Below are positions 55,690 to 63,615 of a stretch of DNA of 64,000 nucleotides, in pieces. Source of the stretch: Streptomyces spiramyceticus (lineage in GTDB: Bacteria > Actinomycetota > Actinomycetes > Streptomycetales > Streptomycetaceae); NCBI RefSeq assembly GCF_028807635.1, contig NZ_JARBAX010000001.1:3638501-3702500 (forward strand), read 5' to 3'. A model generated the notes under the pieces. It was not told where the DNA came from and did no database searches. It worked only from the letters and a program-made list of their open reading frames with translations. Position numbers and translations under genes: made by a program. The number at the start of each line of letters is the position of its first letter. The stretch's first letter is position 1.

Positions 55690-56193
55690 GTGAGCGAGCC
55701 CACCAGGAACACACCCCCCACCCCCACCCCCACCCCCACTCCCATCCGCTTCTTCGGCACGACGTGGGTGAGCCACGACAACGGCTACGGGCTGCGCCGC
55801 GCCGGGGTGGCGGTGGGCTCACTGGCAGCAGCGGCGGCCGGCTGTTTCGTGCTGCGCTTCGCCTACGAGGGCCTGGCGATCGCGGACGTCGGCGGCTTCG
55901 TCAACGTCCTGCTCGTCGCGATGTTCGCGATCTGCAGCGCAGTCGCGTTCCGCCGCACGTGGGAGGGCTACACCCGCCGCCCGGACCCGACGACAGAGGC
56001 AACGCTCCGCAGCCTGAAGGGCATCGGCTTCGTCGGCGTACTCCTCGCCTACTTCTTCCGCTCACTGACGGAGGCCCCGGGCGAGAAGCTGCACCGCACG
56101 GAGTACGAGACGGCCGTAACCCAGTACGAACGCCGCCGAGGCACACGCACGGGCAACCCGGCAGCCCGCAAGAAGAACCCGAAGCGAAGGTAG
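55690..56193 (+). CDS. Small multi-pass membrane protein, unknown function
   Basis: GTG 55690 gives 167 residues. After a Thr/Pro repeat (PPTPTPTPTPIRF) come three hydrophobic segments (about 38-58, 65-86 and 112-125), then a charged, Arg/Lys-rich C-terminus. The repeat comes from tandem CCCCCA units. The gene begins 29 bp after the SH3b gene and may be co-transcribed with it. It is followed by a perfect 18-bp palindrome. Confidence 0.7.
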   Translation: MSEPTRNTPPTPTPTPTPIRFFGTTWVSHDNGYGLRRAGVAVGSLAAAAAGCFVLRFAYEGLAIADVGGFVNVLLVAMFAICSAVAFRRTWEGYTRRPDPTTEATLRSLKGIGFVGVLLAYFFRSLTEAPGEKLHRTEYETAVTQYERRRGTRTGNPAARKKNPKRR

Positions 56194-56566
56194 CCGGAGC
56201 CCCCGCCCCCGGAACGCCGGCCCGCGGGCCGGCCGGGGCCGAGCTGAATCCAGATCCCCGGACCAGATCCCCGGACCAGATCCCCGGACCAGATCTTTGG
56301 ACCTCCGCACGGGCCCCCGGGCGAGGGTCCTCTGGGGCGCCGGTGGAGCCCGGCGGTGCGGCCGTTGCGGGCCTGGGGCTTGGAGGCCTGCCCGCAGTTC
56401 CGGGAAGGGGGCAGGTAGGGAAAGCCCAGCGCAGCGCCCCCGCGCCGCCGCCTAGACCACCCTTCACCTCTTCTCTTCCGCCAGGGCAACCCCACCACAA
56501 GCACCCGCGCCCCGGGAAAGAGCCAAACCCAGGCGCCACCCGCTCCCACGCCGCAGGATGAGGCCT
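56194..56566 (+). other. 373-bp GC-rich spacer with palindrome and tandem repeats
   Basis: No gene is supported. An 18-bp perfect palindrome (GCCGGCCCGCGGGCCGGC, 56216-56233) lies 22 bp after the upstream stop and can act as a terminator. The tandem 13-bp repeat at 56250-56301 follows. The remainder is purine/pyrimidine-biased GC-rich DNA with no clear promoter. Confidence 0.6.
56250..56301 (+). repeat. Tandem 13-bp repeat, three perfect and one imperfect copies
   Basis: The unit CCAGATCCCCGGA occurs at 56250-56262, 56263-56275 and 56276-56288, and as CCAGATCTTTGGA at 56289-56301. The period (13 bp) and location between genes suggest replication slippage; copy number may vary among strains. 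Confidence 0.92.
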
Positions 56567-57331
56567 ATGGCCACCCACGACTTCGCGCTCTCCTTCGACA
56601 CCGTCGCCGCCGAGTACGCCGCCGCCCGCCCCGGCTACCCGCCCGCCCTCTTCAACGCCGTTGAGGAGTTGACGGGCCGCCCCTTTCCCGGGGCCCGCAC
56701 CCTCGACATCGGTGCCGGCACCGGCATAGCCACTCGCCTCCTGCGCGACCGTGGCGCCCGTGTCACCGCCGTAGAGCCGGGGCCCGGCATGGCCGCCCAA
56801 CTGCGGCAGTCACTGCCGGATGTACCTCTCGTACGCGCCGACGGCAACGCCCTCCCCTTCGCCGCAGCCACCGCCGACCTCATCACGTACGCCCAGTCCT
56901 GGCACTGGACCGACCAGGCCCGCTCCGTCCCGGAAGCCCTGCGCGTGCTCAGGCCGGGCGGGGCCCTTGCCGTCTGGTGGAACGTCCCCGACCCGGATAC
57001 CGAGTGGACCGCCGCACAGGAGGCGCGACTCGCCCGGGTCCTCCCCGGCTACCACGGCCACGGCATCACCGACGAGGCCGTGGCCATCATCAAGCGCCAT
57101 GCCCCGACGCCCCTCGACCCTGTCTTCCGCCGCCTTCACTGGGCGCGTCGCATCCCGCTGGACACGCACCTCGCCCATCTGGGCAGCCGCTCGTACTTTG
57201 CGGTGATGGGCAAGTCGGCCGCGGCGCCGGTCCTGGCCGCCGAACGGGCCGAGCTCCTCACACTCTTCCCCGACGGCATCGTCGAAGAGGCGTACGCACT
57301 GGACCTGACAGTGGCCCGAACCTCCCACTGA
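56567..57331 (+). CDS. Class I SAM-dependent methyltransferase (Methyltransf_11)
   Basis: ATG 56567 gives 254 residues. SAM-binding motifs are TLDIGAGTGIATRLL (motif I), VTAVEPGPGMAAQL (post-I), VRADGNALPFAAATADLITYAQSWHW and LRVLRPGGALAVWWN. The N-terminal FDTVAAEYAAARPGYP is common in the family, whose members act on diverse small molecules. No neighbour gives the substrate. It is convergent with the SulP gene, 32 bp apart. Confidence 0.9.
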   Translation: MATHDFALSFDTVAAEYAAARPGYPPALFNAVEELTGRPFPGARTLDIGAGTGIATRLLRDRGARVTAVEPGPGMAAQLRQSLPDVPLVRADGNALPFAAATADLITYAQSWHWTDQARSVPEALRVLRPGGALAVWWNVPDPDTEWTAAQEARLARVLPGYHGHGITDEAVAIIKRHAPTPLDPVFRRLHWARRIPLDTHLAHLGSRSYFAVMGKSAAAPVLAAERAELLTLFPDGIVEEAYALDLTVARTSH

Positions 57332-57363
57332 CCGCGCTCCCACCACCTACCGCACCCCGGCCG

Positions 57364-58950
57364 TCAGGCCACGAGCGTCGAAGCCGCCCCGTCGTCCTCG
57401 CCGTCCCCCGACGCGGCATCCCCACCGGCATCCCCACCGGCACCGGCACCGGCACCGGCATGGGCACCAACACCCGCATGCCCCGTACGCGCCCCTCGCC
57501 TCCGCTCCGCCCACCCCTCCAGTGCCGCCGCGCACGCGTGGTCCACGTGCCGCAGGCCGCCCAGGTTCAGCTGTACGGGGCGGTCGTGCGGCAGGGCCTC
57601 CAGTGCGTCCATCAGCTTCGGCAGCCGCAGGAACGTCGCGTTCCCCAACACCCGCACCCGCAACCCCTCCTCCGCCCCCAGATCCTCCGTCTCCACATGC
57701 ACATGGCTGGTGTCCCACGCGGTTTTCGCGACGGCCAGCAGCAGCCCGACCAGTACCCCTTCGAAGAGGTTCGTCGCCACGATCGCGCCGGTCGTCACCG
57801 CCAGCACAACCGCCTCACCGCGGTGCTCACGCCACAGCGGCACCAATTCCCGTACGGGAATGAGCTTCCAGCCCGCGTGCACGAGGATCCCGGCCAGCGC
57901 CGCCACCGGAATCACGCCGAGCGCCGCGGGCACCGCCGCCGCGAACACCAGCAGCCACACGCCGTGCAGCACCCGCGAAGCCTTGGTGCGCCCGCCCGCC
58001 CGCACATTCGCGGCGCTGCGCACGATGACGGCGGTCATCGGCAGCGCACCCAGCACCCCGCACACCGCGTTGCCCGCGCCCTGCGCCATCAGTTCCTTGT
58101 CGTAATCCGTGCGCGGCCCGTTGTGCAGGCGGTCCACGGCGGTCGCGCTGAACAACGACTCGGCGGAGGCGATCAGCGCGAAGGCCAGCACCGTCCCGAC
58201 GGCCCCGAACTCCGCGAGCCGCACGAACGAGGCCGCGTCCGGCGGCTGCACGGCATCCAGCAGCCCCTGCACCTCCACGCGCCGTACGGGAAGGTCCAGC
58301 AACGCGGTCACCCCAGACGCGAGCCCGACAGCCACAAGCGGCGCAGGCACTACGCGCACCACCCGCACCACGCGAACTGCCCGCACCACACCAGCCACCC
58401 GCGCCAGGCCCAGCCACTTCGGCCACAACACCAGCACCAAGACGGTCCCCAACCCCAGGGCGAGCGCTTCGGGACGGGCCGAACCACTGAACAGCAGCCC
58501 CGGCAGCCCGGCGATCTTCGCCACCCCGCCCGCAGGCGCCACCGCATCGGCCATCGCGTAGACCTGCCCGGTCACGAGCACCAGCCCGATCCCGGCGAGC
58601 ATCCCCTGTACGACGGCCACGGAAATCGCCCGGAACCACCGCCCGAGCCGGAGCGCCCCCATCGCCAACTGCATCAGCCCGGCGGCCAGGACAAGAACCC
58701 CCAACGCGCCGACGCCGTAACGCTGCACGGCTTCGTACACGAGGACGGTGAGCCCGGCGGCCGGGCCGCTGACGTTCAGGCTGCTGCCGGGCAGCGCCCC
58801 GGCGACGAGCCCGCCGACGATGCCGGTGATCAGGCCGAGCTCGGCCGGTACGCCGGACGCGACGGCGACGCCCACGCACAGCGGCAGGGCGACGAGGAAG
58901 ACGACAAGGGAAGCGGTGAAGTCGGCTCGGGGTAAGGACAGACGACGCAA
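57364..58950 (-). CDS. SulP-family inorganic anion transporter
   Basis: The best start is TTG 58950, with GGAGG five bases upstream, giving 528 residues; a further upstream TTG (58998) lacks such a site. About 11-14 membrane helices carry SulP marks: LVALPLCVGVAVASGVPAELGLITGIVGGLVAGALPGS near the N-terminus and AGNAVCGVLGALPMTAVIVRSAAN. A cytosolic STAS-like domain follows (VRVLGNATFLRLPKLMDALEALP, LNLGGLRHVDHACAAALEGWAERR), and a Gly/Ala-rich tail. Members move sulfate, bicarbonate or other anions. A repetitive V-R-V-V-R-V-V stretch (about residue 190) comes from short DNA repeats. No carbonic anhydrase is adjacent. Confidence 0.9.
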   Translation of the reverse strand: MRRLSLPRADFTASLVVFLVALPLCVGVAVASGVPAELGLITGIVGGLVAGALPGSSLNVSGPAAGLTVLVYEAVQRYGVGALGVLVLAAGLMQLAMGALRLGRWFRAISVAVVQGMLAGIGLVLVTGQVYAMADAVAPAGGVAKIAGLPGLLFSGSARPEALALGLGTVLVLVLWPKWLGLARVAGVVRAVRVVRVVRVVPAPLVAVGLASGVTALLDLPVRRVEVQGLLDAVQPPDAASFVRLAEFGAVGTVLAFALIASAESLFSATAVDRLHNGPRTDYDKELMAQGAGNAVCGVLGALPMTAVIVRSAANVRAGGRTKASRVLHGVWLLVFAAAVPAALGVIPVAALAGILVHAGWKLIPVRELVPLWREHRGEAVVLAVTTGAIVATNLFEGVLVGLLLAVAKTAWDTSHVHVETEDLGAEEGLRVRVLGNATFLRLPKLMDALEALPHDRPVQLNLGGLRHVDHACAAALEGWAERRRGARTGHAGVGAHAGAGAGAGGDAGGDAASGDGEDDGAASTLVA

Positions 58951-59183
58951 AAGGAACCTCCACAGACACCAAAACCCACGAAATCCCTTACTAGGCAAGG
59001 GAGTCGGACATCACAGGGCGTTCTGTTACGCATCGTCCCCGCCCGAAGCCATAAGTAAGCAGACGTTCCGCTTCCGCTTATGTCGGCGTCCTACGTGACC
59101 GGCTTACGCCGCCGACCTACGTCGTCGACCCCGACGCGCAGTCACTCCTCGGGCCCTTGACGCGGACCACCACCCGGAGGATT

Positions 59184-59201
59184 ATTCATCGCATGATGAA
59201 T
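59184..59201 (+). promoter_or_regulatory. Palindrome ATTCATC-GCAT-GATGAAT across the ABC exporter start codon
   Basis: A perfect 7-bp inverted repeat with a 4-bp spacer (59184-59190, 59195-59201) covers both candidate ATG codons (59193, 59196) of the ABC ATPase gene. Extended arms TTATTCATC/GATGAATTA match with one mismatch. It is strikingly AT-rich. It is the size of a TetR/MarR-type operator, or could fold in mRNA to hide the start. No regulator gene is adjacent. Confidence 0.7.
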
Positions 59202-59981
59202 TACGCCCCCGGGTCCGCCGCGACGACAGAGGGGGCTGCCGTGGCAGCCCGCGCCCTCACCGTTGTACGAGGCCCCCGCACCGTCCTCCGCGACCTCGAC
59301 TTCGCCGTACCCCGCGGCAGGATCACCGGCCTCCTGGGCCCCTCGGGCTGCGGCAAAACCACCCTCATGCGGGCCATCGTCGGCACCCAGGCCAAAGTCA
59401 CCGGCACACTCGAAGTCCTGGGCAGCCCGGCGGGCGCCGCCACCCTCCGCCCCCGCATCGGCTACGTGACCCAGGCACCCTCCGTCTACGCCGACCTGAC
59501 GGTCCGCCAGAACCTCGAATACTTCGCGGCCGTACTCCAGCCCGGCCGCAACCACCGCGACGCACGCCACGAGGCCGTCACCCGCGCCATCTCCGACGTC
59601 GACCTCACCTCCCACGAAACCGCCCTGGCCAGCAACCTCTCCGGCGGCCAGAGCAGCCGCGTGTCCCTGGCCGTCGCCCTCCTCGGTACGCCCGAACTCC
59701 TCGTACTCGACGAACCGACCGTCGGCCTCGACCCCGTACTCCGCCGCGACCTGTGGAACCTCTTCCACACCCTCGCGGACCGCGGCACCACGCTCCTCAT
59801 CTCCTCCCACGTGATGGACGAGGCCGAGCGCTGCCACCGCCTCCTCCTCATGCGCGAGGGCGAGATCCTGGCCGAGGAGACGCCCGACGCGCTCCGCACC
59901 CGCACCCGCTCCGCCACGGTCGAGGACGCCTTCCTCCGCCTGGTGGACGAGGCCAACGCCCGCCAGGAGAGCTCACGATGA
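59193..59981 (+). CDS. ABC-2 exporter ATPase subunit
   Basis: ATG 59193 (or 59196), with CGGAGG upstream, gives about 262 residues. Walker A is GPSGCGKTT, the signature is LSGGQSSRV, Walker B is LLVLDEPTVGLDP and the H-loop is SSHVMDEAERC, in the DrrA/NodI-type exporter subfamily. An AT-rich palindrome covers the start codon. Its last 4 bases overlap the permease gene. It probably pumps a drug, lipid or peptide outward; the substrate is unknown. Confidence 0.92.
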   Translation: MMNYAPGSAATTEGAAVAARALTVVRGPRTVLRDLDFAVPRGRITGLLGPSGCGKTTLMRAIVGTQAKVTGTLEVLGSPAGAATLRPRIGYVTQAPSVYADLTVRQNLEYFAAVLQPGRNHRDARHEAVTRAISDVDLTSHETALASNLSGGQSSRVSLAVALLGTPELLVLDEPTVGLDPVLRRDLWNLFHTLADRGTTLLISSHVMDEAERCHRLLLMREGEILAEETPDALRTRTRSATVEDAFLRLVDEANARQESSR

Positions 59982-60715
59982 ACGCGTCCCGCACCCTCGC
60001 CACCGCCGCCCGCGTCCTGGCTCAACTGCGCCACGACCCCCGCACGATCGCCCTGCTGCTCCTCATCCCGGTAGTGATGATCACGCTGCTCCGCTTCGTC
60101 TTCGACGCGAGCCCGCGGACCTTCGACAACATCGGCGCGTCACTGCTCGGCATCTTCCCGCTGATCACGATGTTCCTGGTGACATCCATCGCCACCCTGC
60201 GCGAACGCACATCGGGCACCCTCGAACGCCTCCTCGCCATGCCGTTGGGCAAAGCCGACCTGATCGCGGGCTACGCCCTGGCGTTCGGCGTACTTGCCAT
60301 CGTCCAGTCGGCCCTGGCCACAGGAATCTCCCTCTGGCTGCTGGACCTGGACGTCATCGGCTCCCCCTGGCTACTACTCCTGATCGCCCTGCTGGACGCG
60401 CTGCTCGGCACAGCACTCGGCCTCTTCGTCTCGGCCTTCGCGGCGTCGGAATTCCAGGCGGTCCAGTTCATGCCGGCGGTGATCTTCCCCCAGCTCCTGC
60501 TGTGCGGCCTGTTCACCCCGCGCGACGCGATGCACCCGGTACTGGAGGGCATCTCCAACGTCCTCCCCATGTCGTACGCGGTGGACGGCATGAACGAGGT
60601 CCTGCGCCACACGGACGTCACAGTCACCTTCATCCGCGACGCCACAGTCGTCGCGGCCTGCGCCCTGCTGGTCCTGACCCTGGGCGCGGCAACCCTCCGC
60701 CGCCGCACAACCTGA
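59978..60715 (+). CDS. ABC-2 exporter permease
   Basis: ATG 59978 overlaps the ATPase stop (ATGA). The 245 residues contain six predicted helices and ABC-2 family marks: LLLLIPVVMITLLRFVFD at the first helix, the RERTSGTLERLLAMPLGKADLIAGYALAF coupling region, and FMPAVIFPQLLLCGLFTPRDAMHPVLEGISNVLPMSYAVDGMNEVL. With the ATPase it forms a two-gene homodimeric exporter of the DrrAB type. Confidence 0.93.
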   Translation: MNASRTLATAARVLAQLRHDPRTIALLLLIPVVMITLLRFVFDASPRTFDNIGASLLGIFPLITMFLVTSIATLRERTSGTLERLLAMPLGKADLIAGYALAFGVLAIVQSALATGISLWLLDLDVIGSPWLLLLIALLDALLGTALGLFVSAFAASEFQAVQFMPAVIFPQLLLCGLFTPRDAMHPVLEGISNVLPMSYAVDGMNEVLRHTDVTVTFIRDATVVAACALLVLTLGAATLRRRTT

Positions 60716-60847
60716 ACCACCGGTCCGCCAACCGGACACCCCGCCCCACGACCCGCCCCCGGTGCGAAGATGTCCCAAGAACAGCCAAACACCCCCACGC
60801 ACCCCAAGCACCAAGCACACACGCACACCACCGGCGAGGTGACCCGC

Positions 60848-61657
60848 ATGACCCAGAAAGTCGCAGTCCTCGGCACCGGGAAAATCGGCGAGGCCCTGCT
60901 GAGCGGAATGATCCGCGCCGGCTGGCACCCCGCCGACCTCCTGGTCACGGCCCGCCGCGCCGAGCGCGCCGACGAGCTCCGCACCCGCTACGGCGTCGAG
61001 CCCGTCACCAACGCCGAAGCCGCCAAACGCGCCGACACCCTCATCCTCACGGTCAAGCCCCAGGACATGGGCAAGCTCCTCGACGAACTCGCGCCCCACG
61101 TCCCCGCCGACCGCCTCGTCATCAGCGGCGCCGCCGGCATCCCGACCGCCTACTTCGAAGAGCGCCTCGCCCCCAACACCCCCGTAGTCCGCGTCATGAC
61201 GAACACCCCCGCCCTCGTGGACGAGGCGATGTCCGTCATCTCGGCGGGCAGCCACGCCACCCCCGAGCACCTCGCCCACGCCGAGGAAATCTTCGGCGGC
61301 GTGGGCAAGACCCTCCGCGTCCCCGAGTCCCAGCAGGACGCGGCCACCGCCCTCTCCGGCTCGGGCCCGGCGTACTTCTACTACCTGGTCGAGGCGATGA
61401 CCGACGCAGGCATCCTCCTGGGCCTGCCCCGCGCCCAGGCCCACGACCTGATCGTCCAGGCAGCCATCGGCGCAGCCGTGATGCTCCGCGACAGCGGCGA
61501 ACACCCGGTGAAGCTCCGCGAGGCGGTCACATCCCCCGCCGGCACCACCATCAACGCGATCCGCGAGCTCGAGAACCACGGTGTACGAGCCGCACTCATC
61601 GCCGCCCTGGAAGCAGCCCGCGACCGCAGCCGCGAGCTGGCATCCGGCAACGGTTAG
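60848..61657 (+). CDS. proC: Pyrroline-5-carboxylate reductase
   Basis: Final enzyme of proline synthesis, reducing P5C with NADPH. ATG 60848 after GAGGTGAC gives 269 residues. The Rossmann motif is VAVLGTGKIGEALLSGM; other signatures are LTVKPQDMGKLLDEL, RVMTNTPALVDEAMSVIS, ALSGSGPAYFYYLVEAMTDAG and TSPAGTTINAIRELE. A single-gene unit; the region after it holds palindromic repeats. Confidence 0.97.
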   Translation: MTQKVAVLGTGKIGEALLSGMIRAGWHPADLLVTARRAERADELRTRYGVEPVTNAEAAKRADTLILTVKPQDMGKLLDELAPHVPADRLVISGAAGIPTAYFEERLAPNTPVVRVMTNTPALVDEAMSVISAGSHATPEHLAHAEEIFGGVGKTLRVPESQQDAATALSGSGPAYFYYLVEAMTDAGILLGLPRAQAHDLIVQAAIGAAVMLRDSGEHPVKLREAVTSPAGTTINAIRELENHGVRAALIAALEAARDRSRELASGNG

Positions 61658-61704
61658 GGAGTCTCCGGCGGATCATCCCTAATGGGCGGGGCCTGGCACG
61701 CACT

Positions 61705-61790
61705 CCCCCAAGGCCTTAATGGCCAGGGGGACCCCTCCGGCGTCGCAGGTCGGCGACTCCCCTGTTCTCGACTGCGCTCGAACAGGGGGA
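61705..61790. repeat. Two palindromic repetitive elements between convergent genes
   Basis: Element A (61705-61730) pairs CCCCC with GGGGG around an AAGGCC...GGCC core. Element B pairs TCCCCTGTTC (61758-61767) with GAACAGGGGG (61780-61789) around a loop with two TCGA sequences. Both are followed by (A)ACCCC. This CTCCCC-stem-GGGGGACCCC form is recurrent in Streptomyces intergenic DNA. They probably work as bidirectional terminators for proC and the hydrolase. Confidence 0.75.
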
Positions 61791-61850
61791 ACCCCATCGC
61801 GTCGACTCCCTCCTCCGCCTTGCAGCCGCACGCACCAAGCCCCGCTCACC

Positions 61851-61895
61851 AGCACCGAGAAGGCGCCGCCCCCCGAAGCACCGAGAAGGCGCCGC
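61851..61895. repeat. 19-bp direct repeat downstream of the isochorismatase gene
   Basis: AGCACCGAGAAGGCGCCGC occurs at 61851-61869 and 61877-61895, 26 bp apart, in the same convergent spacer as the palindromic elements. It contains the self-complementary GGCGCC. Nothing else is evident in this 270-bp gap. Confidence 0.85.
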
Positions 61896-61927
61896 ACCGA
61901 AGCCGGGCCTGATCCGCCGGACACGCC

Positions 61928-62536
61928 CTAGCCGGCCGAACCCACCCCGACGGCCCCCGCGGCCCGCACCAGCTCCTCCGTAGCGACCACCTTCGCGAAC
62001 CCACCGCCGTGCAGCGACACGGCGGTGGCCCGCGCCAGCTCGTCCGCGCTCAGCGCCCACCCCCAAGGCCCGACCGCATCGAAGGTGTACGTCGCGTCCA
62101 GCGCGAAGAAGACCTCGTACCCCAGGTTCCCGCCCATCCGCGCCGTGGTTTCCGCGCACATATTGGTCTGGATCCCGGCCACGACAATCTGGCCACTCCC
62201 CGCTCCCTTCAGCCACGCATCCAGATCCGGCACCCCGTAAAACGCGGAGTTCACACTCTTCGTCACCAGCAGCTCCGCCCCGTCCCCCTTTCCGCGCCGC
62301 TGCTCCACGTACTCCTTGAAGCCGTTCCCCTCGTGCCCCGCCCGCAGCGGTGACCCGGGCTTCGTCGAGTCATGCCGTACGAACACGACCGGCCGCCCCG
62401 TCGCCTGCCATACGTCGATCAGCGCGGCGATGTTGTCATCGGCCGCCGGATTGTTCCGAGTTCCCCAGTGCCCCTCCTCGTCGAACCCCTTCTGCACGTC
62501 GACAACCACCAGCGCTGCGTTCTCTGAGATCTCCAT
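61928..62536 (-). CDS. Isochorismatase-fold cysteine hydrolase
   Basis: A 202-residue enzyme, ATG 62536. The catalytic triad of the superfamily is visible as Asp13 (ALVVVDVQKGFD), Lys93 (LLVTKSVNSAFYG) and Cys127 (VAGIQTNMCAETTARMG). The cis-peptide region and length fit nicotinamidase/isochorismatase-like hydrolases. It is divergent from a GlxA-type regulator across a perfect 14-bp palindrome, so the regulator probably controls it. The substrate, perhaps an amide such as a nicotinamide or carbamoyl compound, is unknown. Confidence 0.9.
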   Translation of the reverse strand: MEISENAALVVVDVQKGFDEEGHWGTRNNPAADDNIAALIDVWQATGRPVVFVRHDSTKPGSPLRAGHEGNGFKEYVEQRRGKGDGAELLVTKSVNSAFYGVPDLDAWLKGAGSGQIVVAGIQTNMCAETTARMGGNLGYEVFFALDATYTFDAVGPWGWALSADELARATAVSLHGGGFAKVVATEELVRAAGAVGVGSAG

Positions 62537-62584
62537 GCCGACGATGCTGCCGCCCCACCACCGCCCGCCCCAGACCGGAGAAAG

Positions 62585-62598
62585 CCATCGATCGATGG
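62585..62598. promoter_or_regulatory. Perfect 14-bp palindrome between hydrolase and GlxA-type genes
   Basis: CCATCGATCGATGG at 62585-62598, centred in the 74-bp gap between the two divergent start codons. It is the natural candidate operator for the adjacent AraC/GlxA regulator, though those proteins often bind direct rather than inverted repeats. Confidence 0.65.
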
Positions 62599-62610
62599 TT
62601 TACTGCCAAG

Positions 62611-63615
62611 GTGACCTCCCCAGAGACCACCCGCATCGCGCTCCTCTCCTTCCCGGGCATTCGCGCCTTCGACGTCTCCGTCATCACCGAGGTCTGGGGC
62701 GTCGACCGCACCGACCGCGGCGTCCCCGCATTCGACCTGCGCCGAGTCGCCGCCGACCGCACCCCCGTCCCCATGCGCGGCGGCCTCACGCTCACCCCCG
62801 ACCGCACCCTCGACTGGCTCACCAACGCCGATCTGCTCGTAGTCCCCGGCCTCGACGACCACCTCACCCCGGCTCCGCCTCAGGTCCTGGACGCGCTACG
62901 CCGAGCCCACACCCGAGGAACCCCCATCGCCGCCCTGTGCGGCGGCGCCTTCACCCTCGCCCAGGCAGGTCTCCTCGACGGCCGCCGCGCCATCACCCAC
63001 TGGAACCTCGCGCACCTCCTCCGCACGCACCACCCCCTCGTCACCGTCGTCCCCGACGCCCTCTTCATCGAGGACGACAACATCTGGACCTCCGCAGGCA
63101 CCGCCGCCGGAATCGACCTGTGCCTGCACCTCGTCCGCACGGCGCACGGCGCCGAAGCCGCCGCAGCCATCGCCCGCTCGATGGTCACCGCCCCCTTCCG
63201 CACCGGCACCCAGGCCCAGTTCATCGAGCAGCCCACCCCCCGCGCCGACCGCGACGCCAACACCCTCGCCTACGTACGCGAATACGCCCTGCGGCACCTC
63301 GACGAACCGCTCACGGTCAACGACCTCGCGGCCCGCGCCGACATGTCCCCCCGTTCTTTCGCCCGGCACTTCTCCGCCACTACCGGCACGACCCCGCAGC
63401 GCTGGCTCATCACCCAGCGCCTCGCCGCCGCGCGGAAACTGCTGGAACGCACCGACCACCCCATCCCCGAAGTGGCCCGCCGCGCGGGCTTCGGCAGCGA
63501 GGTGACCATGCGCCAGCACTTCGCCGCCCACCTCGCAACCAGCCCGCGCGACTACCGCGCCGCGTTCCGCCGGCCTCAGACTCAGCCCGCCGGCAGCAGG
63601 CCGATGGCCCGGTAG
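62611..63615 (+). CDS. GlxA-family transcriptional regulator (DJ-1/PfpI plus AraC HTH)
   Basis: GTG 62611 gives 334 residues. The N-terminal DJ-1/PfpI-like domain (about 5-180) has IALLSFPGIRAFDVSVITEVWG and the nucleophile-elbow-like AALCGGAFTLAQAGLLDGRRAITHW, where the Cys may sense a ligand. The C-terminal AraC domain (about 210-320) has two helix-turn-helix units: LTVNDLAARADMSPRSFARHFSATTGTTPQRWL and IPEVARRAGFGSEVTMRQHFAAHLATSPRDYR. It is divergent from the isochorismatase-fold hydrolase, its likely target. Its 3' end overlaps the convergent trpS by 34 bp. Confidence 0.93.
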   Translation: MTSPETTRIALLSFPGIRAFDVSVITEVWGVDRTDRGVPAFDLRRVAADRTPVPMRGGLTLTPDRTLDWLTNADLLVVPGLDDHLTPAPPQVLDALRRAHTRGTPIAALCGGAFTLAQAGLLDGRRAITHWNLAHLLRTHHPLVTVVPDALFIEDDNIWTSAGTAAGIDLCLHLVRTAHGAEAAAAIARSMVTAPFRTGTQAQFIEQPTPRADRDANTLAYVREYALRHLDEPLTVNDLAARADMSPRSFARHFSATTGTTPQRWLITQRLAAARKLLERTDHPIPEVARRAGFGSEVTMRQHFAAHLATSPRDYRAAFRRPQTQPAGSRPMAR

